Positions 49,469-56,710 of a stretch of DNA of 64,000 bases are shown here, piece after piece. The DNA lies in NCBI RefSeq assembly GCF_007827595.1, contig NZ_VISR01000001.1:1-64000 (forward strand), in the 5' to 3' direction. Under the pieces are notes generated by a model. It searched no databases. It was not told the origin of the DNA and saw only the letters and a list, made by a program, of their open reading frames with translations. This stretch comes from Streptomyces sp. BK340 (GTDB lineage Bacteria; Actinomycetota; Actinomycetes; Streptomycetales; Streptomycetaceae). The position numbers and the translations under genes were made by a program. The stretch's first letter is position 1. Every line of letters begins with the position of its first letter.

Positions 49469-51274
49469 GTGAACGCGCGCATCGAGGACTACGCCCTCAT
49501 CGGTGACGAGCAGACCGCGGCGCTGGCCGGCAGGGACGGCTCGATCGACTGGTTGTGCCTGCCCCGCTTCGACTCCGGCGCCTGTTTCGCCCGGATCCTG
49601 GGCGACGAGGACAACGGCCACTGGCGGATCGCGCCGAACGGCGCGGACACCTGCACCCGCCGCGCCTACCGGCCCGACACCCTCGTCCTGGACACCGAGT
49701 GGGAGACCCCCGAGGGCACGGTGCGCGTCACCGACCTGATGCCGCAGCGCGACCGCGCCCCCGATGTCGTACGCATCGTGGAGGGCGTCAGCGGGCGCGT
49801 CACCGTGCACAGCACGCTCCGCCTGCGCTTCGACTACGGCTCGATCGTGCCGTGGGTGCGCCGCGCGGACGGCCATCGGGTGGCCGTCGCCGGCCCGGAC
49901 TCGGCGTGGCTGCGCACCGAACCGCCCGTGCGCACCTGGGGCGAGCGCATGGCGACGCACTCGGAGTTCACCGTCGCCGAGGGCGAGCGGGTCGCCTTCG
50001 TGCTGACCTGGCACCCCTCGCACGAGCAGCGCCCCGCTCTCGTCGATCCGTACGAGGCGCTGAGCACCAGCGTGCGGGACTGGCGGCGCTGGACGGCCCG
50101 CTGCCGCTACGAAGGGCCGCACCGGGACGCCGTCGTACGGTCCCTGATCACGCTCAAGGCCCTCACCTACGCCCCGACGGGCGGGATCGTGGCCGCGGCC
50201 ACCACTTCGCTGCCCGAGGAGCTGGGCGGTGTGCGCAACTGGGACTACCGCTACTGCTGGCTGCGGGACTCCACCCTCACCCTCGGCGCGCTGCTCTCCG
50301 CGGGCTACCACCGGGAGGCCGAGGCCTGGCGCGACTGGCTGCTCCGCGCGGTCGCGGGCGACCCGGCGGACCTGCAGATCATGTACGGCCTGGCGGGCGA
50401 GCGACGGCTGACGGAGTGGGAGGCGCACTGGCTGCCCGGGTTCGCCGAGTCCGCACCCGTGCGGATCGGCAACGAAGCCGTCGAGCAGCTCCAGCTGGAC
50501 GTGTACGGCGAGGTCCTGGACTCGCTGTATCTGGCCCGCGAATCAGGACTGAGCACCAAGCCCCACATGTGGTCGCTGCAGTGCGCCCTGATGACGTTCC
50601 TGGAGTCGGCGTGGCGGCAGCCCGACGAAGGCCTGTGGGAGGTGCGCGGCGGCCGACGGCAGTTCGTGCACTCGAAGGTGATGGTGTGGGTGGCCGCCGA
50701 CCGCGTCGTACGGACGCTGGAGAAGCATCCGGACCTGAGCGGCGATCTGGACGGCTGGCGGGCGATGCGCGACGCGGTGCACCGGGAGGTGTGCGAGCAG
50801 GGCTTCGACCCCCGGCGGGGCACCTTCACCCAGTACTACGGCTCGCGCGAGCTGGACGCCTCGCTGCTGCTGATCCCGCGGGTCGGTTTCCTGCCCCCCG
50901 ACGACCCCCGTGTGATCGGCACGGTCGACGCGATCCGCGAGGACCTGGGCCACGGCGGCTTCGTGCGCCGTTACGACACGGACGCAGTCGGTGTCGACGG
51001 GATGCCGGGCGGCGAGGGCGCCTTCCTCGCCTGCTCGTTCTGGCTCGCCGACGCCCTGCACATGACGGGCCGCGCCGACGAGGCCCGGGAGCTGTTCGAG
51101 CGGCTGGTCGGCCTCGCCAACGACGTGGGGCTGCTGGCGGAGGAGTACGACCCGGAGCTGGGCTGCCAGGTGGGCAACTACCCGCAGGCGTTCAGCCACA
51201 TCGCGCTGGTGAACACCGCCCTCACGCTGTTCGGGGACGGAGGGGACCGAAACGCGGGGCACGGGGCAGGATAG
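49469..51274 (+). CDS. Glycoside hydrolase family 15 protein (trehalase/glucoamylase-like)
   Basis: A 601-residue cytosolic enzyme of GH15. The N-terminal beta domain starts IEDYALIGDEQTAALAGRDG and SIDWLCLPRFDSGACFA. The (alpha/alpha)6 catalytic domain has LGGVRNWDYRYCWLRDSTL near residue 255 and the C-terminal catalytic region LLAEEYDPELGCQVGNYPQA then FSHIALVNTALTL. Actinobacterial proteins with this pattern include trehalases (Mycobacterium) and dextran or starch hydrolases; the substrate is not resolved. No signal peptide. GTG at 49469 gives the usual N-terminus; an upstream ATG 33 bases earlier is also possible. Confidence 0.92.
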   Translation: MNARIEDYALIGDEQTAALAGRDGSIDWLCLPRFDSGACFARILGDEDNGHWRIAPNGADTCTRRAYRPDTLVLDTEWETPEGTVRVTDLMPQRDRAPDVVRIVEGVSGRVTVHSTLRLRFDYGSIVPWVRRADGHRVAVAGPDSAWLRTEPPVRTWGERMATHSEFTVAEGERVAFVLTWHPSHEQRPALVDPYEALSTSVRDWRRWTARCRYEGPHRDAVVRSLITLKALTYAPTGGIVAAATTSLPEELGGVRNWDYRYCWLRDSTLTLGALLSAGYHREAEAWRDWLLRAVAGDPADLQIMYGLAGERRLTEWEAHWLPGFAESAPVRIGNEAVEQLQLDVYGEVLDSLYLARESGLSTKPHMWSLQCALMTFLESAWRQPDEGLWEVRGGRRQFVHSKVMVWVAADRVVRTLEKHPDLSGDLDGWRAMRDAVHREVCEQGFDPRRGTFTQYYGSRELDASLLLIPRVGFLPPDDPRVIGTVDAIREDLGHGGFVRRYDTDAVGVDGMPGGEGAFLACSFWLADALHMTGRADEARELFERLVGLANDVGLLAEEYDPELGCQVGNYPQAFSHIALVNTALTLFGDGGDRNAGHGAG

Positions 51275-51279
51275 GGGCC

Positions 51280-52035
51280 ATGGATCTTGGACTGAAGGAC
51301 CGGGTGTACATCGTCACGGGCGCCACGCGCGGGCTGGGCAACGCCGCCGCGCGGGAGCTGGTCGCCGACGGGGCGAAGGTGGTCATCACCGGCCGTGACG
51401 AGAAGCGGGTGGCCGACGCGGCCGCCGAACTGGGCGCCAACGCGGTCGGCGTGGCCGTCGACAACTCCGACGCGGGGGCTCCCGAGCGGCTGATCGCGGC
51501 CGCCCGGGAGCACTTCGGCGGCTTCCACGGCATCCTGGTGAGCGTCGGCGGGCCGCCGCCCGGTTTCGTCGCGGACAACACGGACGAGCAGTGGCGGAAC
51601 TCGTTCGAGTCGTTGTTCCTCGGCGCGGTCCGGTTCGCCCGCGCGGCGGCGGCCGAACTGGAGCCGGGCGGGGTCATCGGGTTCGTGCTGTCCGGGTCGG
51701 TGCACGAGCCGATTCCCGCGCTGACGATCTCCAACGGGCTGCGGCCCGGGCTCGCCGGGTTCGCCAAGTCCATCGCGGACGAGTTGGGGCCGCGCGGGAT
51801 CCGGGTCGTGGGGTTGCTGCCGGCGCGGATCGACACGGACCGGGTGCGTGAGCTCGACGCGTTGTCCGCCGATCCCGAGGCCACTCGGGCGGCGAACGAG
51901 TCCCGGATTCCGTTGCGCCGGTACGGGACGCCCGAGGAGTTCGGGCGGGTGTCCGCGTTCCTGCTGTCCCCGGCGGCCTCCTACCTGACGGGGATCATGG
52001 TGCCTGTGGACGGGGGAATGAGGCACGGGTTCTGA
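51280..52035 (+). CDS. Atypical SDR-family oxidoreductase lacking the Tyr-Lys pair
   Basis: A 251-residue SDR fold. The cofactor motif is YIVTGATRGLGNAAARELVA, with TGRDEKRV after strand 2 (Arg suggests NADPH) and a C-terminal MVPVDGGMRHGF. The Ser of the active site is present (VLSGSVHEPIPAL), but the YxxxK block is replaced: LTISNGLRPGLAGFAKS has Leu where Tyr and Asn where Lys are expected. The same subfamily pattern (SN.xR) is seen in other Streptomyces SDRs from memory. It may use different chemistry or be non-catalytic. AGGGG precedes the ATG, 5 bp after the GH15 stop, so it is co-transcribed with it. Confidence 0.88.
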   Translation: MDLGLKDRVYIVTGATRGLGNAAARELVADGAKVVITGRDEKRVADAAAELGANAVGVAVDNSDAGAPERLIAAAREHFGGFHGILVSVGGPPPGFVADNTDEQWRNSFESLFLGAVRFARAAAAELEPGGVIGFVLSGSVHEPIPALTISNGLRPGLAGFAKSIADELGPRGIRVVGLLPARIDTDRVRELDALSADPEATRAANESRIPLRRYGTPEEFGRVSAFLLSPAASYLTGIMVPVDGGMRHGF

Positions 52036-52047
52036 GGGTCCGCGGTA

Positions 52048-52629
52048 TCAAGTCACCCTCTCCGCACGGTGCTTCACCGCCCTCAGCTGTACTTCCGCCG
52101 GAAGCGCGGCCAAGCCCGCCGACTCGCGTGCGTGCGTCAGCGCCTGGGCCGTGAAGTCGATCAGTGCTGTCGCGGGGTCCACGTCCGGTTCCAGCCGGAG
52201 CCACGCGCGCACCGCGGGCGAGATACGGCGGCCCGTCAGCAGGATCTCGGTGTGGGTCACGCCCTGTTGGCCGGCCGCGTCCGCGGCCAGCGCCGACTCC
52301 ACGGCCCTGCCGCGCAGCAGGGCGCCCTCGCCGTCGCCGGTGTCGACCAGGATCTCGGTCGGACGGCGCCGGCGCAGGATCGCGGCGAGCCACCACAGGG
52401 CGAGCAGCACGAGGACGGCCAGTGCGGCGATGACCGTCGGCCACCACCAGCCGGCCTGCCGCCAGCGGGTGCGCCCGGCCTTGCCGAGCAGGACGTCGTG
52501 CGGGCCGGTGTGCAGCCACCAGTGCGGTGGTGGTGCGCCCAGGCCCACGGCCAGCACCGCGCCGCCCAGGGCGAGCAGCAGCAGGCCCACGAGTCCGAGC
52601 AGGACGCGGTTGACGGTGCCCCTGCGCAT
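52048..52629 (-). CDS. amaP: Alkaline-shock membrane anchor protein AmaP-like
   Basis: A 193-residue protein with two transmembrane helices (LLLALGGAVLAVGLGA; TVIAALAVLVLLALWWLAAI) separated by a short exposed segment. The cytosolic C-terminal domain has GALLRGRAVESALAADA and ILLTGRRISPAVRAWLRLEP. In Staphylococcus AmaP anchors Asp23 to the membrane. It is last gene of the five-gene Asp23-type operon (53919, 53683, 53270, 52635, 52048). ATG 52629 is chosen; a GTG at 52638 overlapping the previous stop (GTGA) is equally reasonable. Confidence 0.82.
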   Translation of the reverse strand: MRRGTVNRVLLGLVGLLLLALGGAVLAVGLGAPPPHWWLHTGPHDVLLGKAGRTRWRQAGWWWPTVIAALAVLVLLALWWLAAILRRRRPTEILVDTGDGEGALLRGRAVESALAADAAGQQGVTHTEILLTGRRISPAVRAWLRLEPDVDPATALIDFTAQALTHARESAGLAALPAEVQLRAVKHRAERVT

Positions 52630-52634
52630 CCGCC

Positions 52635-53273
52635 TCACCCCTTCGGTCCTGGGCGTCGGACGTGCACCGACAGCGCGGGCGGCCGGGACAGTCCGAGTCC
52701 CCGGACCGCCTCGGTGAGTACGGCGTCCAGGTCGGCCCGTACCTCGTCCAGGCCGCGGAAGTGCGAGACCACGCGGATGTCGGCCCGCTTGCGCCGCATC
52801 CGCACCCGTACCGCTCGCACGCCCGAGACCTCCATGGCCCGGTCGCGCAGCACCTGGGCGGCCGCCTCGCGCCGGAGTCCGGCGCGGACGTCGGGGTGCG
52901 GGCGCCGCATGGGCAGCAGGTCCCGCAGGCCGGGCGTGAGGGCGAGCACGATCAGCCAGAGGCCGAGGGCGGCGGTGACCCCCGCTCCGGCGAGCACCCA
53001 GGTGTTGTCCAGGGGCCGCTCGGCGAGCTGCCGGGCCAGGGCGCCCCGCCAGTGCATCGCCGGACGGTGGGCGCGGACGGCGGCGATGTCGTAGAGGAAG
53101 ACGGCCGCGCCGGCCAGGAGGCACAGGGCGACGATGCCCGCCGGGACCCGGCGGGCCGACCAGAAGCGGCCGCTGCCTTCGGGGAGCAGGGCCGGTGGGC
53201 CGTCGGGGGTCTTGTCGTCGTCGAGGACGGGCAGTCGCCGGGTGGGACTCTCGGGTGGCCGGGGCTCGCTCAT
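52635..53273 (-). CDS. DUF6286-type membrane protein of the Asp23 operon
   Basis: A 212-residue protein. A Pro/Arg/Asp-rich start precedes two transmembrane helices (VPAGIVALCLLAGAAVFLYD; VLAGAGVTAALGLWLIVLAL), then a basic C-terminal domain (HPDVRAGLRREAAAQVLRDR and VRAVRVRMRRKRADIRVVSH) that looks like a degenerate Asp23/Gls24 unit. The family number is from memory. The ATG overlaps the previous stop (ATGA) and the end abuts amaP, so all are co-translated. It probably helps tether Asp23 proteins to the membrane. Confidence 0.8.
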   Translation of the reverse strand: MSEPRPPESPTRRLPVLDDDKTPDGPPALLPEGSGRFWSARRVPAGIVALCLLAGAAVFLYDIAAVRAHRPAMHWRGALARQLAERPLDNTWVLAGAGVTAALGLWLIVLALTPGLRDLLPMRRPHPDVRAGLRREAAAQVLRDRAMEVSGVRAVRVRMRRKRADIRVVSHFRGLDEVRADLDAVLTEAVRGLGLSRPPALSVHVRRPGPKG

Positions 53274-53686
53274 CGCGTCCTCCCGTGGGATGCGCCGGCT
53301 GCCGGTGTCCGGTGCAGCCGCTCGACCTGGACCGCGACCTCCGGCACCTGCATGCTCACCAACGCGCCTACCCGCTCGATGACTTGGCGACGCACGGCGG
53401 CACAGCGGGCACCGATGTCGCAGGGGTAGCCGAGTTCGAGGACGACACGGACGCGGGCCGTCTCCACGGGGGTCCCCCCGCTCGAGCGAAGCCGGGAGTG
53501 GAGGACGACGACCGTGGCGTGCGGGGGCGCCGCGCCCTCGGGCAGCGGGCCGAGCGCCTCGCGTGCGGCCTGGGCGGCGATCTTCGCGACGACCCGGTCG
53601 GCGATCCGGGTGGCACCCCGTTCGCCGGGCGGCGCGAGGTCCAGGGGCCCGCGCACCGTGCCCGTCTCCGCGCTCATGGCGCTCAC
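53270..53686 (-). CDS. Asp23/Gls24-family envelope stress protein (short)
   Basis: A 138-residue protein. The Asp23 core is GATRIADRVVAKIAAQAARE near residue 24 and a late beta-strand block, LVSMQVPEVAVQVERLH. Between them residues HSRLRSSGGTPVE are encoded by an inserted repeat (53468-53501) in a loop before the VRVVLELGYPCDI strand. The first codon is GTG at 53686 overlapping the upstream stop (GTGA); an ATG three codons in is an alternative. Cytosolic. It probably assembles with the larger Asp23 homologue of the same operon. Confidence 0.82.
   Translation of the reverse strand: MSAMSAETGTVRGPLDLAPPGERGATRIADRVVAKIAAQAAREALGPLPEGAAPPHATVVVLHSRLRSSGGTPVETARVRVVLELGYPCDIGARCAAVRRQVIERVGALVSMQVPEVAVQVERLHRTPAAGASHGRTR
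53468..53501. repeat. Streptomyces small repeat inserted in frame in an Asp23-type gene
   Basis: GGGGTCCCCCC, GCTCGAGCGAAGCC, then GGGAGTGG. The CTCGAGCGAAGCCGxGAG core beside a G/C-tract hairpin is, from memory, one of the commonest short repeats in Streptomyces genomes, usually intergenic. Here it lies within a coding sequence and preserves its frame. Confidence 0.7.
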
Positions 53687-53877
53687 CGTCCGCGGTCGCG
53701 CCGGTCGCCGCGGGTGCGGAAGAAGTCGCCGAGCTCCAGGTCACCCTCCAGGAACCGGCCGGCGATGAACCCGACGGCGCCCAGCGCCGCCACCAGCAGG
53801 AAGGCTCCGAACCCGCCGAAGTACCCGGCGAACCCCAAGGCCATTCCGGCGATCATGCCGACCACGGCCATGTTCAT
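53683..53877 (-). CDS. Small Gly-rich membrane protein of the Asp23 operon
   Basis: A 64-residue protein with two hydrophobic glycine-rich helices (VVGMIAGMALGFAGYFGGFG; AFLLVAALGAVGFIAGRFLE) and a charged tail (DLELGDFFRTRGDRRDRGR). It resembles DUF2273-type small proteins that accompany Asp23 genes in Firmicutes. AGGAG lies upstream of the ATG. Its stop overlaps the next gene's start. Likely a membrane anchor component. Confidence 0.8.
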   Translation of the reverse strand: MNMAVVGMIAGMALGFAGYFGGFGAFLLVAALGAVGFIAGRFLEGDLELGDFFRTRGDRRDRGR

Positions 53878-53918
53878 GCAGCACTCCTCAGCTCGTCAGG
53901 TGTGCGGGGCCCGGTGCC

Positions 53919-54392
53919 TCACTGGATCCGGGGCGGCGCGGGCTCCTCTTCCTCTTCCTCGGGGAGCTTGACGTCGCTCACCGCGATGTTGACCTCGACG
54001 ACCTCGAGTCCGGTCATCCGTTCCACGGAGGCGATCACGTTCTCCCGTACCGCGCGGGAGACATCCATGATGGACACGCCGTAGTCCACGACGATCTCCA
54101 GGTCGAGCGCCGTCTGCACCTCGCCGACCTCGGCCTTCACACCCCGGGTCACCGACTTCGCACCGCCCGGGACCCGGTCGCGCACGGCTCCGAAGGTGCG
54201 GGCCAGGCCGCTGCCCATGGCATGGACGCCGAGCACCTCCCGGGCGGCCATTCCGGCGATCTTCTCCACGACACCGTCGGCGATGGTGGTGCGTCCCCGG
54301 GTCGCCGGGTCCCCACCGCCGCGCCTGGTGGCCTTACGGGTCGACACCTGCGGCTCGTCGTCACCGTCTGGGGTCGTCGTCATCTCGGTCAT
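53919..54392 (-). CDS. Asp23/Gls24-family envelope stress response protein
   Basis: A 157-residue cytosolic protein. The first 30 residues are disordered and Thr/Arg/Gly-rich. The Asp23 domain follows: TTIADGVVEKIAGMAAREVL then GVHAMG at about residues 36-60, and TALDLEIVVDYGVSIMDVSR and RENVIASVERMTGLEVVEVN with VNIAVSDVKLP. The tail is a run of glutamates. In other bacteria Asp23 is an abundant membrane-associated protein induced by alkaline or envelope stress. It is first gene of the operon. Start at 54392 has AAAGGGAC upstream; the long frame beyond is not coding. Confidence 0.9.
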   Translation of the reverse strand: MTEMTTTPDGDDEPQVSTRKATRRGGGDPATRGRTTIADGVVEKIAGMAAREVLGVHAMGSGLARTFGAVRDRVPGGAKSVTRGVKAEVGEVQTALDLEIVVDYGVSIMDVSRAVRENVIASVERMTGLEVVEVNIAVSDVKLPEEEEEEPAPPRIQ

Positions 54393-54479
54393 CGCCGTAC
54401 GTCCCTTTCGGTCGTCGTCCTGCGACCACCGTAAGCAAGGATGCTCGGTCGCGCGCCACGGATGCGGCAGGCTGGAGGA

Positions 54480-55205
54480 ATGACGGCGGACCGGTGGACG
54501 CAGGAAGTCAGGCATCAGCTGGGGCTGGGCAGGCTGCTGCCGCTCGGTGGCCCGCGCGACGGGGCGTGGATCGCCGAGGGGGCGGCCGCTGCGGTGCTGG
54601 CGCGCGCCGCGGCGACGGAGGTTCCTGACGTGCGCCTCGGCGCACTGCGGATCACGCTCGCCGATCCGGAGGACGTCCACGAGCCCGTCGTACCGTCTCC
54701 GCCGAGCGCCCTGGGCCCTGGCGCGCTCCGGGTGACGGCGGACTTCGCGGCCACGGCCGCCGAGCCCCTGCCGGTGACGGCGTCCCGCCTGCGGCTGACG
54801 CTGGCGACGGCCGCGACGGACCGGCTGGGCCTCATGGTCACGGAGGTCGACCTGCGGGTGACGGACCTGCTCGACGCGGCGGACGGGCAGGAGGCAGCGG
54901 TGGCCGCGCCGCAGCCGCCACCTGCCCGCGGGACGACGAGCCCCGACGAGTCCCTGGTGGCGGCAGCCGCGCTGTCCGTCCCCGGGGTGACCCGGCTGAC
55001 GGGCGCACTCGCGGGCTTGGGCCGGGCGGTGCACGTCGAACGGCGCGCCGAAGGAACCTCCCTGCCCGGCCGGCACGTACGCGTGGAGCTGGCGACCGGC
55101 ACGGACCACCGGGCCGTGGACGTGGCCCGGCAGGTACGCGTGGCGGTACGGGACGCGCTGGACGATCACCCGACCGTGGCGGTGCTGGTCACGGCGGTCG
55201 GCTGA
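54480..55205 (+). CDS. Asp23-operon companion protein (P10-like family)
   Basis: A 241-residue Ala/Thr/Val-rich protein. I recall relatives carrying the odd label 'nucleopolyhedrovirus P10 family protein'. Two weak Asp23-like halves are visible: the start LGLGRLLPLGGPRDGAWIAE then GAAAAVLARAAA, and a C-terminal block SVPGVTRLTGALAGLGRAVH with VDVARQVRVAVRDALDDHPT. It is divergent from the Asp23 operon, sharing an 87-bp promoter region, so it probably belongs to the same stress module. GGAGG sits only 1 bp before ATG 54480, so the true start may be the in-frame ATG at 54462 or a codon further in. Confidence 0.75.
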   Translation: MTADRWTQEVRHQLGLGRLLPLGGPRDGAWIAEGAAAAVLARAAATEVPDVRLGALRITLADPEDVHEPVVPSPPSALGPGALRVTADFAATAAEPLPVTASRLRLTLATAATDRLGLMVTEVDLRVTDLLDAADGQEAAVAAPQPPPARGTTSPDESLVAAAALSVPGVTRLTGALAGLGRAVHVERRAEGTSLPGRHVRVELATGTDHRAVDVARQVRVAVRDALDDHPTVAVLVTAVG

Positions 55206-55218
55206 CCACCGCCCTCGC

Positions 55219-56022
55219 TCATTCGCCGACGCCGGCCAGGTCCCGCAGCCGCCGCCCCTGCGCGGCCCGCTCGGCCGCACGCTGCTCGTCGTACGTACGA
55301 CCGGCAGCACCGCGCAGCAACGCCTTGGTCTCCACCACGGCATCCCGCGGCGCAGCCGTCATCGCCGCGGCCAAGTCCTCTACCGCACCGTCCAGTTCGA
55401 CGGCGGGCACGGCAAGGTTGGCCAGCCCCGACGCCACCGCTTCCGCCGCCCCGACGAACCGCCCGGTCACACAGATCTCGAGCGCGCGGGCGTACCCGAC
55501 CAGGCCGACCAGCGGATGCGTGCCGGTCAGGTCGGGAACGATGCCGAGGGCTGTCTCGCGCATGGCGAACTGCACGTCGTCCGCGACGACCCGCAGGTCG
55601 CAGGCGAGCGCGAGCTGGAACCCGGCACCGATGGCGTGCCCCTGGACGGCGGCGATGGACACGATGTCGTTCCGCCGCCACCAGGTGAACGCCTCCTGGA
55701 ATTCGGCGATGGACGCGTCGAGCCCGGCGTCGTCACGACGCGCGAGATCGGTGAAGGTCGGCTCGCCCGGGATCCCTTCCGGGGTGAACATCTGTCGGTC
55801 CAGCCCGGCGGAGAAGGACTTGCCCTCGCCGCGCAGCACCACGACACGGACAGAGCCCGGCAGCAGCCGACCGGCCTCGGTGAGCGCCCGCCACAGGGCG
55901 GGGCTCTGCGCGTTGCGCTTGGCCGGGTTGGCCAGCGTCACCGTGGCGAGCGCGTCGTCGACGGTGAGCCGTACGCCGTCCTTGTCGAGTACAGGAGCGA
56001 GGTCCTGGTCGGGCGAAGCCAT
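55219..56022 (-). CDS. Enoyl-CoA hydratase/isomerase (crotonase) family
   Basis: A 267-residue crotonase-fold protein acting on acyl-CoA. Oxyanion-hole segments are GEGKSFSAGLDRQMF and QGHAIGAGFQLALACDLRVV. By eye both catalytic glutamates of the hydratase family align: one in AMRETALGIVPDLTG, one in ARALEICVTGRFVG. LLRGAAGRTYDEQRAAERAA ends the domain. The start at 56022 has GGAGG 6 bp upstream. It converges on the P10-like gene with 13 bp between stops. Role (beta-oxidation or a specialised pathway) is not set by context. Confidence 0.91.
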   Translation of the reverse strand: MASPDQDLAPVLDKDGVRLTVDDALATVTLANPAKRNAQSPALWRALTEAGRLLPGSVRVVVLRGEGKSFSAGLDRQMFTPEGIPGEPTFTDLARRDDAGLDASIAEFQEAFTWWRRNDIVSIAAVQGHAIGAGFQLALACDLRVVADDVQFAMRETALGIVPDLTGTHPLVGLVGYARALEICVTGRFVGAAEAVASGLANLAVPAVELDGAVEDLAAAMTAAPRDAVVETKALLRGAAGRTYDEQRAAERAAQGRRLRDLAGVGE

Positions 56023-56151
56023 GGGGCGCCTCCGATGGGTGCGGTCATCACGCATTGCCGTACTGGCATGCTAAGTGACTGCACAGTAACCACCCGGCCG
56101 ATCAGACAACCGACCGGGTGGCCACCGTCGAAGGCGATGGGCCGCCCGGAG

Positions 56152-56373
56152 TCAGGACGATGCGGCCTTCTTGCCCCGGGTCGCTCCGCCACGCCCACGA
56201 AGCGTGACGCCCGACTCGCTGAGCATCCGGTGTACGAAGCCATACGAGCGGCCGGTTTCCTCGGCCAGTGCCCGGATGCTCGCACCGGAGTCGTACTTCT
56301 TCTTCAGGTCTGCCGCGAGCTTGTCGCGCGCGGCGCCGGTCACCCGGCTGCCCTTCTTCAGAGTCTCGGCCAC
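56152..56373 (-). CDS. gbn: GATC-binding nucleoid-associated protein Gbn
   Basis: A 73-residue basic protein. The N-terminal helix (VAETLKKGSRVTGAARDKLA) is followed by a helix-turn-helix (YDSGASIRALAEETGRSYGF then VHRMLSESGVTLRGRG) and a basic tail. Size, sequence style and neighbourhood match S. coelicolor SCO1839, which I recall being described as a small nucleoid-associated protein recognising GATC and affecting development. GTG at 56373 has GAGGAGG 5 bp upstream; an upstream frame extension of 59 codons has no such site. Its upstream region (56413-56710) contains ten GATC sequences, suggesting autoregulation. Confidence 0.9.
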   Translation of the reverse strand: MAETLKKGSRVTGAARDKLAADLKKKYDSGASIRALAEETGRSYGFVHRMLSESGVTLRGRGGATRGKKAASS

Positions 56374-56412
56374 CCGTGCCTCCTCATGGGAAGTGCGCTC
56401 TGGTCTCCTCAT

Positions 56413-56710
56413 GATCACCCCTCCAGGGCGCGATGGCCACCCATTCGGCAAGGTCCGTGAGACATCGTCGTGACGACAGGAGCACATCCCCACATGCGGA
56501 ATCTGGGATTCCACAGTGGATCGGCCATGGGGCCGAACGGGTGGATTCACGAAGTGCCAGGTCAGGGACGCGAAGCGGCCGATCCCTTGAGGCCCAAGGG
56601 ATCGGCCGCGAAATCGATGTACGACACACCTCGATACGAGGAGATCTCACACAGATGATGGATCACGGATCGGCCGAATGATCCATACACAGTGGATCAG
56701 TCTTTGGATC
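56413..56710. promoter_or_regulatory. GATC-dense region upstream of gbn
   Basis: GATC occurs at 56413, 56519, 56581, 56600, 56643, 56661, 56668, 56680, 56695 and 56707: ten times in 298 bp. With roughly 72% GC one expects about one per 400 bp. The stretch is also locally AT-richer than its surroundings. It occupies the 335-bp gap between the ABC-F gene and gbn and is otherwise free of genes. Confidence 0.75.
56575..56609. repeat. 15-bp perfect inverted repeat with GATC in both arms
   Basis: GCGGCCGATCCCTTG, loop AGGCC, CAAGGGATCGGCCGC. It lies about 100 bp past the ABC-F stop and 200 bp before gbn. No U tail follows on either strand. It could terminate ABC-F transcription or be a paired Gbn site. 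Confidence 0.65.
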
